Shown one piece after another: positions 6,883 to 13,099 of a stretch of DNA of 14,340 nucleotides. Each line of letters opens with the position of its first letter. Positions within the stretch are counted from its first letter, which is position 1. The translations under genes and the position numbers were made by a program. Source of the stretch: Pseudomonadota bacterium (GTDB lineage Bacteria > BMS3Abin14); NCBI GenBank assembly GCA_003229755.1, contig QIFJ01000077.1:1-14340 (forward strand), in the 5' to 3' direction. The notes under the pieces were generated by a model. It did no database searches. It saw only the letters and a program-made list of their open reading frames with translations, and was not told the origin of the DNA.

Positions 6883-7067
6883 GGGCGCCCAGATCGATGA
6901 CTTGCACCACATTACAATCGCGCCCGAGCGTGGGCGCCCGAATCCATAACCTTAATATATAGTTATGGATTCGTGAGGGAAGTGAAAACGACGCTTTTCC
7001 CTTCCCGAGGAGCAAAAAGCCGCTCACGGACTTTTTGCGACCCTATCAATTGAAAGGGGAATGTTAA
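6883..7067 (+). promoter_or_regulatory. Structured leader region of desulfoferrodoxin
   Basis: The gap between rubrerythrin and desulfoferrodoxin contains successive inverted repeats: GGGCGCCC twice (6883-6890, 6932-6939); a perfect 12-bp stem CGAATCCATAAC / GTTATGGATTCG (6939-6950 with 6962-6973, 11-base A/T loop); a stem GGGAAGTGAAAA / TTTTCCCTTCCC with one mismatch (6977-6988 with 6995-7006); and GCAAAAAG / CTTTTTGC (7012-7019 with 7031-7038). The last part, 6984-7043, matches the right end of the family 2 element at 2422-2482. The ribosome site AAGGGGA follows at 7054-7060. No clear sigma-70 promoter was seen. Possible roles are transcript processing or differential expression, or merely repeat insertions. 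Confidence 0.55.
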
Positions 7068-7442
7068 ATGGCTGATAGAAATGAAGTATACAAATGTGAT
7101 CCTTGCGGGAATATTGTTGAGGTGGTGTTCGGAGGGCCAGGCGAGCTGGTCTGCTGTGGTGAGGCAATGAAACTCCTGGAGGAGAATACGGTAGATGCCG
7201 CCAGGGAAAAGCATGTTCCGGTTATCGAGAAGACGGATCATGGGCTGAAGGTCACCGTTGGCAGCGTTCCGCATCCCATGGAGGAGAGTCACTACATAGT
7301 ATGGATCGAGTTCATTGCGGACGGGATCTCCTACACTGAGTTCCTGAAGCCGGGAGATGCGCCGGAAGCGACTTTCTGTATAGAGGCAGAAAAGTATACG
7401 GCCAGGGAATACTGTAACATCCACGGTCACTGGAAGTCCTGA
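7068..7442 (+). CDS. dfx: Desulfoferrodoxin (two-iron superoxide reductase)
   Basis: Cytoplasmic superoxide reductase that converts superoxide to hydrogen peroxide without releasing oxygen, using electrons from rubredoxin-type donors. The 124-residue protein has both domains. The N-terminal desulforedoxin centre is ligated by C10, C13, C29 and C30; the catalytic centre is formed by H49, H69, H75, H119 and C116. E47 and K48 next to the active site are also present. Numbering coincides exactly with the classical Desulfovibrio enzyme, so it is a complete two-iron type. Start ATG with AAGGGGA 7 bases upstream. Its product, peroxide, is the substrate of rubrerythrin encoded just upstream, so the pair completes a detoxification route. 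The gene ends 22 bp before a strong terminator. Confidence 0.97.
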   Translation: MADRNEVYKCDPCGNIVEVVFGGPGELVCCGEAMKLLEENTVDAAREKHVPVIEKTDHGLKVTVGSVPHPMEESHYIVWIEFIADGISYTEFLKPGDAPEATFCIEAEKYTAREYCNIHGHWKS

Positions 7443-7464
7443 TACGGTTATCCGCCGTTGTTAA

Positions 7465-7501
7465 AGCAGGGCCCGCTTAATGTGGGCCCTGCTCTTTTTT
7501 T
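7465..7501 (+). terminator. Rho-independent terminator after desulfoferrodoxin
   Basis: AGCAGGGCCC (7465-7474) pairs perfectly with GGGCCCTGCT (7484-7493) over a 9-base loop and is followed by a run of T residues to 7501. It closes the perR/rbr/dfx unit. A family 1 repeat element starts at the very end of the T-run. Confidence 0.95.
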
Positions 7502-7763
7502 GGTTCATCTCCCAATTAGTTGGTGAGATATCGATATAGGTACTCTGAAGGCCGGGCTTTTGGGTGTAATCACTCGGCTGCGCAACCCCCTTTTAGCTAC
7601 GCTTCGTGATTCACCAAAACCCCGGCCCTGATATATCATGTATCCATACTGGGTTCCGGAAAAAACCCCTGAAGCGAAGCTCAAAGGGGGTTGCGAAGGC
7701 GAAGGGTTTATTTTACCGGAACCCGGTTATTACATATTTATCACCAACTAATCTGGAGAAACC
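7502..7763 (+). repeat. Inverted-repeat element family 1, copy D (full length)
   Basis: The best-preserved copy, 262 bp. Left terminal repeat 7502-7525, right terminal repeat 7742-7763 (CACCAACTAATCTGGAGAAA), about 22 bp inverted. Hairpin A has arms at 7550-7573 (GGCCGGGCTTTTGGGTG plus AATCAC) and 7606-7627 (GTGATTCACCAAAACCCCGG). Hairpin B has perfect 9-bp outer arms GGGTTCCGG (7651-7659) and CCGGAACCC (7716-7724). The hairpin cores are related in opposite orientation (CTTCGC/GCGAAG-rich). No coding frame. Its left edge abuts the T-run of a terminator and its right edge abuts the -35 box of the next promoter. Confidence 0.85.
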
Positions 7764-7791
7764 TTGACATATTAAAGTAATCAGGTATATT
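7764..7791 (+). promoter_or_regulatory. Promoter of the Rrf2/ferredoxin unit
   Basis: TTGACA at 7764-7769 and TATATT at 7786-7791, spacer 16 bp. The -35 box begins at the first base after element copy D. The -10 box lies within the dyad operator. Confidence 0.75.
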
Positions 7792-7803
7792 AATACCTAA
7801 TTA
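7778..7803. promoter_or_regulatory. Dyad operator, likely Rrf2 autoregulatory site
   Basis: TAATCAGGTAT (7778-7788) and ATACCTAATTA (7793-7803) are inverted copies with 10 of 11 matches around a 4-base centre. The dyad covers the -10 box and ends 18 bp before the Rrf2 start codon. Binding by the adjacent Rrf2 protein is inferred from position. Confidence 0.65.
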
Positions 7804-7820
7804 CCCGATTGGAGGTTGAT

Positions 7821-8252
7821 TTGTCCAGCATTTTTCGCATTTCAGAAGCGGCTTCCCTTGCGATGCATACCATGGTCTACCTGGATGCTAACCGGGGACG
7901 AACAGCTTCTGCAAAGGAGATCGCGGGAAAACTCGGCGTATCTGAAGCCCACCTGGCGAAAGTACTCCAAAGGCTTACCAGGGGGGGTTACCTGAAGTCT
8001 ACCAGGGGGCCCAAGGGGGGCTTTGTACTGAATGCTGGCAACAATGAAACTACTTTGCTGGAGATATACGAACTTATTGAGGGATCCTTAATCTCTAATT
8101 CATGTCTTTTTTCCAGCCAGGCATGCAGCGGTAGCGATTGTATAATAGGAGGTTTCCTGGAGCAGATGAGCAACCAGTTAAAGGATTATCTGTCTGAGAC
8201 AAACATATCCAGCTACCCAAACCTGTACAGGAGCGTGACAAATGGCAGTTAG
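7821..8252 (+). CDS. Rrf2-family transcriptional regulator with Fe-S cysteines
   Basis: DNA-binding regulator of the Rrf2 family (IscR, NsrR, RsrR relatives). The TTG at 7821 is chosen because GGAGG at 7811-7815 sits 5 bases upstream; the frame extends to 7809 but that would place the ribosome site inside the gene. It gives 143 residues, normal for the family, with the N-terminus FRISEAASLAMHTM. The winged helix spans about 8-70, including VSEAHLAKVLQRLTRGGYLKSTRGPKGGF. Three cysteines, C95, C102 and C107, occupy the cluster-binding loop seen in Fe-S-containing members, so it may sense redox, nitric oxide or Fe-S status; which one cannot be said. It is preceded by its own promoter and dyad, and its end overlaps the 4Fe-4S protein gene by 11 bp, so the pair is co-translated. 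Confidence 0.92.
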   Translation: MSSIFRISEAASLAMHTMVYLDANRGRTASAKEIAGKLGVSEAHLAKVLQRLTRGGYLKSTRGPKGGFVLNAGNNETTLLEIYELIEGSLISNSCLFSSQACSGSDCIIGGFLEQMSNQLKDYLSETNISSYPNLYRSVTNGS

Positions 8253-9060
8253 AACAATGGTACATATCGATGAAGAACTGTGTGACGGCTGCGGACTCTG
8301 TGTTCCGGGCTGCGCGGAAGGCGCCCTTCAGATAGTGGACGGGAAGGCCAAACTGGCCAGCGACATATATTGCGACGGCCTGGGGGCTTGTCTGGGTGAA
8401 TGTCCATTGGGCGCTATAACAATGATAGAACGTGATGCTGAAGACTTCGATGAGGAGGCCGTGGAGCAGCGCCTTAAGAACCTGGCCGCGGCTCCTGGTA
8501 AGACCGAACCGGCAAAGGAGAACGTTGAAGAAATGCCGGAGGAGGATCACCCTGGGTGCCCCGGCAGCCTCTCCCAGTTTTTTGGCGAAAGGGAACCGTC
8601 CGCACAGGAGAGTAGTCAGGAGGAGGCCGGGGAGATCTCTTCGAGGTTAAAGAACTGGCCGGTCCAGATAGCTCTTGCGCCACCGGTTGCTCCGTACTTC
8701 GATGGTGCCGACCTGATGATAGCCGCGGACTGCGCGCCATTTGCCTATGCGGAGTTTCACAGGAAAATGCTTGACGGCAAGGTGGTACTCATAGGATGTC
8801 CGAAACTGGACGATATGGAATTTTACCTCCAGAAACTGACCCAGATATTCGCCGGTAACAATATTAAGTCTGTGGAGACTGTTTTCATGGAAGTTCCTTG
8901 CTGTTCCGGGCTCGTGCAGGTTGTAGATCTTGCACTCGGTCAGAGCGGTGAAAATATAGAGACTATATACACACGAGTAGGGATCAAGGGTGATCTGCTC
9001 GACAGGCGGATAAAAGCTGTTGGACACACAGAGGCTCAATCAGTCGGCGTCCCGGCGTAA
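8242..9060 (+). CDS. 4Fe-4S ferredoxin-domain protein coupled to Rrf2 regulator
   Basis: A 272-residue cytoplasmic iron-sulfur protein of a family found in anaerobes, often annotated only as 4Fe-4S binding protein; its reaction is not known. The N-terminal ferredoxin domain has C14, C17, C20 and C24 for one cluster; the second half reads CDGLGACLGECP with C44, C50 and C54, so it lacks the usual CxxCxxC spacing. A charged, low-complexity linker (about residues 70-135) contains HPGCPGS. The C-terminal half (about 137-235) carries further cysteines in AADCAPFA, IGCPKLDD and EVPCCSGL, which might bind another metal site. Start ATG with AGGAG 8 bases upstream, overlapping the Rrf2 gene by 11 bp. 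The arrangement suggests an electron-transfer protein controlled by that regulator. Similar proteins are commonly seen near hybrid-cluster proteins, from family knowledge, but none lies here. Confidence 0.85.
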   Translation: MAVRTMVHIDEELCDGCGLCVPGCAEGALQIVDGKAKLASDIYCDGLGACLGECPLGAITMIERDAEDFDEEAVEQRLKNLAAAPGKTEPAKENVEEMPEEDHPGCPGSLSQFFGEREPSAQESSQEEAGEISSRLKNWPVQIALAPPVAPYFDGADLMIAADCAPFAYAEFHRKMLDGKVVLIGCPKLDDMEFYLQKLTQIFAGNNIKSVETVFMEVPCCSGLVQVVDLALGQSGENIETIYTRVGIKGDLLDRRIKAVGHTEAQSVGVPA

Positions 9061-9256
9061 TGTTGTACGGAGAGCAGTATAGAGCAGCAGGCTGATCATC
9101 TGGAAACGGGCCTCCCCTGGACACTCCGACAGTGGGCTGTTCAAAACTGATTACGGATTCCGGGTTGCTCCTTTTTCTTTCCTTTTGGCCAACTGTTTTG
9201 TTAGTATACATCGGCTCGGCTCAACCTGAGAATAATGCGGTCATAGGAGGCGGCAG

Positions 9257-9499
9257 ATGGAGAGAAAAAAAGTTTACGGGCCCCACGAGGCTGTGACCCT
9301 CGGGATCGAACTGGAAAACGCCGGCTACCACTTCTACTCAAGGGTGGCGGACGCCTCTGTGGATTTCAGGGTAAGGGAGCTTTTTACCAGTCTCGCCCAT
9401 GCTGAACTGGAGCACTTGCGGGTGATCAAAGAGGAGATCCAACCTAACTTTACACCAGAGTGGTACCGCGAGGAAGACCAGCAGTTGATACCTGCGTAA
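9257..9499 (+). CDS. Ferritin-like protein, N-terminal half (split gene, part 1)
   Basis: An 80-residue ORF encoding one two-helix half of a rubrerythrin-type ferritin-like domain. Helix A has E20 in the ELENAGYHFY motif; helix B has the ELEH motif (E50 to H53). A strong AGGAGG site lies 6 bases before the ATG. It ends with TAA at 9497-9499, one base before the ATG of the next ORF, which is in a different frame and encodes the matching second half. Against the intact paralogue at 9773-10294, this ORF aligns with residues about 8-80. A single extra base in 9489-9497 would explain the split. It could be a frameshift, an assembly error, or a real two-chain protein. Both halves keep their di-iron ligands, which argues against long decay. 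Confidence 0.8.
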   Translation: MERKKVYGPHEAVTLGIELENAGYHFYSRVADASVDFRVRELFTSLAHAELEHLRVIKEEIQPNFTPEWYREEDQQLIPA

Positions 9500-9500
9500 G

Positions 9501-9737
9501 ATGGAGGAACAGCCTGTATTTCCCAGCCCGGACAAGGCTCGGGATTTTGCTGCTATCACCGGAAATATTGAGAAAGCTGTTGACACGAGTATCGAGGCGG
9601 AGAAAAGGGCCATGGCCTACTTTGAGTATCTACGTGATTTAACTTTGGACTCTTCCGGTGTTGAGGCCTTTGATCGGCTCTACAGGGAGGAAGAAAAGCA
9701 CCTGAAACTTCTCACAGAGCTGAAAAAGAGTCTGTGA
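9501..9737 (+). CDS. Ferritin-like protein, C-terminal half (split gene, part 2)
   Basis: A 78-residue ORF giving the second helical hairpin of the ferritin-like domain. The first part (EEQPVFPSPDKARDF) matches the linker of the intact downstream paralogue (EPVEVIFPDEPIERQKDF). Helix C has E34 in IEAEKRAMAYF and helix D has E64 to H67 in EEEKH. The frame is open only back to 9489, where a TGA closes it. The ATG is one base after the upstream stop and has no good ribosome site of its own, so expression would depend on coupling or frameshifting. Together with the preceding ORF it makes about 160 residues, the size of a complete family member. Likely role as a whole: di-iron peroxide or iron handling in an anaerobe, by homology. 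Confidence 0.75.
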   Translation: MEEQPVFPSPDKARDFAAITGNIEKAVDTSIEAEKRAMAYFEYLRDLTLDSSGVEAFDRLYREEEKHLKLLTELKKSL

Positions 9738-9772
9738 TCACATAGATCGAACCCGGTATCGTGGAGGAGAAA

Positions 9773-10294
9773 ATGTCAGATAAACGGAGCGGTGTAGTCG
9801 AGGCCCTGCAGCTTGCAATAGAAACGGAGAAGAAGGGATACAGGTTCTACAGGATCGCCGCCGAGAGCACATCGGATCCCAAGGGAAAAGAGGTTTTCAA
9901 TCAACTCGCCCAGGACGAGATAGAGCATATGGGAGTATTCACAACCTTGTACGCTTCATTGACCAATGACGAACCATGGCTGACCTACGAAGAGGCGTTG
10001 GCAAAGTTCGGCGAGGCAGAGCCGGTTGAGGTGATCTTCCCTGATGAACCAATAGAGAGACAGAAGGATTTCGATGACCTCAGGGCCCTTGAGGAAGCTC
10101 TTGAATTCGAGAAGAAGGCGGTACACTTCTACCAGGAGCAGGTTAAGAAAGTTACCGGCGAAACGGCCAAAGCCTTCTATGAAAAGCTCGTAGAGATCGA
10201 AGAGGGACACGTGATGGTTATACAGGCCGAGATAGATTCCCTTGCTGGAGCAGGCTTCTGGCTGGGCTATCAGGAGATATCATTGGAGCACTAA
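9773..10294 (+). CDS. Ferritin-like (rubrerythrin-type erythrin) di-iron protein
   Basis: A 173-residue four-helix-bundle protein without a rubredoxin domain. The ATG at 9773 follows GGAGG at 9763-9767; a GTG at 9761 would include that site, so it is not used. Di-iron ligands appear in the expected order: E19 in ETEKKGYRFY, E49xxH52 in DEIEH, E113 in EFEKKAVHFY, E143xxH146 in EEGH. The two halves (about 8-63 and 105-160) resemble each other, as usual in this superfamily. It is the intact paralogue of the split gene just upstream and is probably co-transcribed with it (gap 35 bp). The likely role is peroxide reduction or iron binding in the cytoplasm. An intrinsic terminator follows 26 bp after the stop. 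Confidence 0.9.
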   Translation: MSDKRSGVVEALQLAIETEKKGYRFYRIAAESTSDPKGKEVFNQLAQDEIEHMGVFTTLYASLTNDEPWLTYEEALAKFGEAEPVEVIFPDEPIERQKDFDDLRALEEALEFEKKAVHFYQEQVKKVTGETAKAFYEKLVEIEEGHVMVIQAEIDSLAGAGFWLGYQEISLEH

Positions 10295-10320
10295 GCTTAA
10301 CTAATATTCCCTTTTTCTCG

Positions 10321-10356
10321 GGCACCCCCAATATGTTGGTGAGGGTGCCGTTTTTG
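10321..10356 (+). terminator. Rho-independent terminator after ferritin-like genes
   Basis: GGCACCC (10321-10327) pairs with GGGTGCC (10343-10349), with an inner CCAA/TTGG pairing in the loop, followed by GTTTTTG. It ends the 9257-10294 unit. Confidence 0.9.
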
Positions 10357-10367
10357 TTCCGTCTCAA

Positions 10368-10396
10368 TTGACATAAACCGAATTCATAATTATTAC
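10368..10396 (+). promoter_or_regulatory. Probable promoter of the LtaS-like/fxsA unit
   Basis: TTGACA at 10368-10373 and TATTAC at 10391-10396 with a 17-bp spacer, just after a terminator. If used, the transcript would carry the whole of element copy E in a leader of roughly 300 nt before the LtaS-like gene. The -35 box is perfect, the -10 box moderate. Confidence 0.55.
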
Positions 10397-10415
10397 TCAA
10401 GGTGAATTCAGAATT

Positions 10416-10674
10416 GAATCCTCTCCAGATTAGTTGGTGGGTTTTCAGCAAACTTGTATTTTTTATGCCGGGCTTTTGGGTGTAATCACTCGGCTGCGCA
10501 ACCCCCTTTTAGCTACGCTTCGTGATTCACCAAAACCCCGGCCTGATATATATTTATCCCTGGGTTCCGGCAAAAGGCCCTGAAGCGAAGCGCCCAAGGA
10601 GTTGCGAAAGCGAAGGGGTTTTTGCCGGAACCTATTTATTAAATATTGTTTGTCGACTTATTGGGAGATGAGCC
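10416..10674 (+). repeat. Inverted-repeat element family 1, copy E (nearly full length)
   Basis: About 259 bp. The left terminal repeat ends in CCAGATTAGTTGGTGG at 10440. The right one (10652-10674, ATTGGGAGATGAGCC) has mutated inner bases. Hairpin A is almost identical to copy D over about 78 bp. Hairpin B has perfect 13-bp arms, GGTTCCGGCAAAA (10563-10575) and TTTTGCCGGAACC (10620-10632). It lies between the probable promoter and the LtaS-like gene. Confidence 0.82.
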
Positions 10675-10701
10675 CAAATTTTTCTTCGCGCCTGGATAGA
10701 T

Positions 10702-12705
10702 ATGCTTAAGAAAACATACCGGCTTTTAATTGAGCAGATACACAGACTATCCGGTCTTCTTCCGGCCCAGACCAGGGTTTTTTTTCTGTGCCTTGCACTT
10801 GTGCTGTCGGTCTTCCAGATCTTCAGGCTGGCGTTCCTTATCCTTCACTGGAACATCTTCACGGGAGATACTCCTTCAGATATCCTGATCTCTTTTCTCA
10901 TCGGTGTCCGATTCGATCTGCACATCGCCCTCGTGATCATGGGACTTTTCTTTCTCCTTCTTCATATTCCGGGAGGATGGAAAAAACACTCCATCCTGAG
11001 CCAGACTCTCCTGTGGATACCCGTGCCCATTTTTCTGCTGTCCTTTGCACTGATGCTCATCGACCTGCACTACTATTCGGAGGCGGGTCGTCACCTGGCC
11101 CAGGAGATATTCCTGGCTACCGGAAATATCGACGATTTCACATCAAGCATGCTCATGATAGCTCAGTACCGCTGGAGTATCCTTTTTTATGCTGTCCTGG
11201 CACCTGTGTTCATCTATATCTGGAGGTGGGCCACGCGGCCAGCCAGGTTTCGGAAAGAGTCCCCGGGATTTATACGGGAGACGATCGTGCTCGTCGGGTT
11301 CTTCCTCTTTTTCGGCCTGGGGGTCCGCGGGACCCTGGAGCCAAAGCCGCTCAAAACAGGACATGCCTTCTCGCAGGGCAAGGTGGAGCTTGGCCATCTG
11401 GCGTTGAATGCTGTTTTTACAGTCGCGCGGACGCTTGTATCCGGAGAGGGTGAAGTTATCAATTATTATCCTGTAGGAGACGCGATTGAAACTGTACGGG
11501 ATCTGCTGGATATTGATCAGAAATTTCCGGTTTCCGATAAATTTCCGGTTTTCAGACATCATGATCCTGCGAATAACGGTACTTCAGGCAAGAAGCCCAA
11601 TATAGTGCTCATTGTCATGGAAAGTTGGGGCGGCAAGTTTATAGGGGCTATGGGCGCGCCGGTGAAGGCGACTCCTGTATTTGACGATCTGGCCCAGAGC
11701 GGGCTGCTGTTCACAGACTTTTACGCTAACGGGCGCCGTTCCCAGGAAGCCATGGCCGCCATCATCATGGGAGTGCCGCTTTTCAGCGATATGGATATAT
11801 TCACAAGCGGGCTCGAACAGAACAACTACAGGGGCCTCGGCCGGATCTTTGCCGAGCAGGGTTATGAAACTGTATTCATGCACGGCGGAAAGGTGGGCAC
11901 CCTCGGCCTTAACGGATTTGCCAAGATAGCGGGGTTTGCCCGGTATATCGGTATGGAGGATCTGGACCTGAAGCCTGATGACTATGACGGTGCCTGGGGT
12001 GTGTACGACCATGCCATGGCAGGTCATGTCAACGATGAGTTGCGTTCTCTCAGAGAACCTTTTTTTCTACTATGGTTCACACTATCATCGCACGAGCCGT
12101 TCAGGATCCCGGATGGCTTCCCCCGGATCCAGTCCAACGGTACCCGTGAGGGAAAGATGTACAATGCTCTACACTATTCCGATTACAGCCTCGGTGAGTT
12201 CTTCAAAAAGGCCAGGGTGGAAGGATACTTTGAAAACACGGTCTTCATTTTAGTCGGTGACCACTCAGCCGGGAAGAATCTTGTCACCCCCAGGGAGCGC
12301 CACCAGGTACCTCTGCTTGTCTATTCACCCGACAGATTTGAGCCGGGCCGGGTAACCAAGGTGGGCAGCCAGATGGACCTTATCCCGACGATCATGGACG
12401 TGGCAGGTATTCCGGGAGACCATCACTCCTTTGGGAACTCGATGTTCGGTGATGGCCGCCGTTATGCCTTCGTCAATCTTGGCAGTATCTACGGATGGCT
12501 GCAAAAAGACAGGGTGCTGACGGTAAATACGGATGGGAGTTCCCCGATGCTGTACGACTACAATACGAACAGGCCGGTGAAGGGGGACCCGTCACAGCAG
12601 CTGAAAGAGATCCTGTCCTTCGTACAGGTCAGCAAAACGCTAATCCGGGATAACCGGCTGGCGCCCATGACTGGCACACCTCAACCTATAACAGGGGGTA
12701 AATAA
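10702..12705 (+). CDS. LTA synthase-family membrane sulfatase-fold enzyme
   Basis: Membrane enzyme of the alkaline phosphatase superfamily, LtaS/OpgB-like, with its catalytic domain outside the cytoplasmic membrane. About five transmembrane helices (roughly 26-48, 58-90, 98-121, 150-172, 190-208) precede a linker and a sulfatase domain from about 295. Metal and catalytic motifs are readable: E307 in VMESWGGKF, nucleophile region NGRRSQEAM with S347 where LtaS uses Thr, HGGK near 394, SSHEPF near 463 and GDHSAG near 519. It probably transfers a phosphoglycerol or similar phospho-alcohol group to a surface glycan or lipid; the acceptor is unknown. The ribosome site before the ATG at 10702 is weak (GGA). 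fxsA follows after one base, so they share a transcript. The Ser for Thr change may reflect a subfamily norm. Confidence 0.9.
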   Translation: MLKKTYRLLIEQIHRLSGLLPAQTRVFFLCLALVLSVFQIFRLAFLILHWNIFTGDTPSDILISFLIGVRFDLHIALVIMGLFFLLLHIPGGWKKHSILSQTLLWIPVPIFLLSFALMLIDLHYYSEAGRHLAQEIFLATGNIDDFTSSMLMIAQYRWSILFYAVLAPVFIYIWRWATRPARFRKESPGFIRETIVLVGFFLFFGLGVRGTLEPKPLKTGHAFSQGKVELGHLALNAVFTVARTLVSGEGEVINYYPVGDAIETVRDLLDIDQKFPVSDKFPVFRHHDPANNGTSGKKPNIVLIVMESWGGKFIGAMGAPVKATPVFDDLAQSGLLFTDFYANGRRSQEAMAAIIMGVPLFSDMDIFTSGLEQNNYRGLGRIFAEQGYETVFMHGGKVGTLGLNGFAKIAGFARYIGMEDLDLKPDDYDGAWGVYDHAMAGHVNDELRSLREPFFLLWFTLSSHEPFRIPDGFPRIQSNGTREGKMYNALHYSDYSLGEFFKKARVEGYFENTVFILVGDHSAGKNLVTPRERHQVPLLVYSPDRFEPGRVTKVGSQMDLIPTIMDVAGIPGDHHSFGNSMFGDGRRYAFVNLGSIYGWLQKDRVLTVNTDGSSPMLYDYNTNRPVKGDPSQQLKEILSFVQVSKTLIRDNRLAPMTGTPQPITGGK

Positions 12706-12706
12706 A

Positions 12707-13099
12707 GTGTTTTTCAGACTGTTTCTACTCTTCACTCTGATACCGGCCCTGGAGCTATACCTTATAATCAAGGTAGGCCAGGTCATCGGCGCGTTCAATA
12801 CACTTCTCATTATCATCTTTACGGGCGTTCTGGGGGCGTTCTACACCAGGCAGCAGGGGATAAGGGTCATGACCAACATCCACAGGGAGATGTCCGAAGG
12901 CAGACTTCCCGGGGATGAATTGATAAACGGAGCGATGCTTCTGGTTGGCGGAGCGTTCCTCATAACTCCGGGTTTTTTGACGGACATAACCGGATTCGCC
13001 CTGATATTTCCGCCCACGAGAGATATGATAAAGGGCTCAGTCACAGAGTTTATGCGTAAAAGAATAGAGCGAGGGGATATAAGGATCTATAAAGCCTAG
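12707..13099 (+). CDS. fxsA: FxsA-family membrane protein
   Basis: A small inner-membrane protein of 130 residues. The GTG start at 12707 is one base after the LtaS-like stop, with AGGGGG 8 bases upstream inside that gene. Three hydrophobic segments (about 3-22, 28-45 and 74-100) and the family signature are present: PALELYLIIKVGQVIG near the N-terminus, the GIRVM segment, then LVGGAFLITPGFLTDITGFALIFPPTR. E. coli FxsA was named for suppressing F exclusion of phage T7; its everyday role is not known. Coupling to the LtaS-like enzyme suggests a shared envelope function, which is inference. A heptad repeat array begins at the last base of its stop codon. Confidence 0.93.
   Translation: MFFRLFLLFTLIPALELYLIIKVGQVIGAFNTLLIIIFTGVLGAFYTRQQGIRVMTNIHREMSEGRLPGDELINGAMLLVGGAFLITPGFLTDITGFALIFPPTRDMIKGSVTEFMRKRIERGDIRIYKA

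Noticed and set aside
6883..7067. The desulfoferrodoxin leader considered as a known riboswitch.
   Set aside because: No recognisable conserved riboswitch core; the hairpins are simple inverted repeats, one shared with a dispersed repeat.
9061..9256. Possible promoter (TTGGCC ... TATACA) before the split ferritin-like gene.
   Set aside because: Spacing of 14 bp and a poor -35 box do not support it; nothing else is evident in this 196-bp gap apart from the AGGAGG ribosome site.
2102..10674. Family 1 repeats considered as a CRISPR array.
   Set aside because: Copies are kilobases apart, 120-262 bp long, with internal hairpins and no regular spacers or cas genes.
10788..11453. A 221-codon frame inside the LtaS-like gene in another frame.
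   Set aside because: Overlaps the membrane domain of a well-supported gene; composition (Pro, Ser, His, Cys rich) fits an out-of-frame translation.
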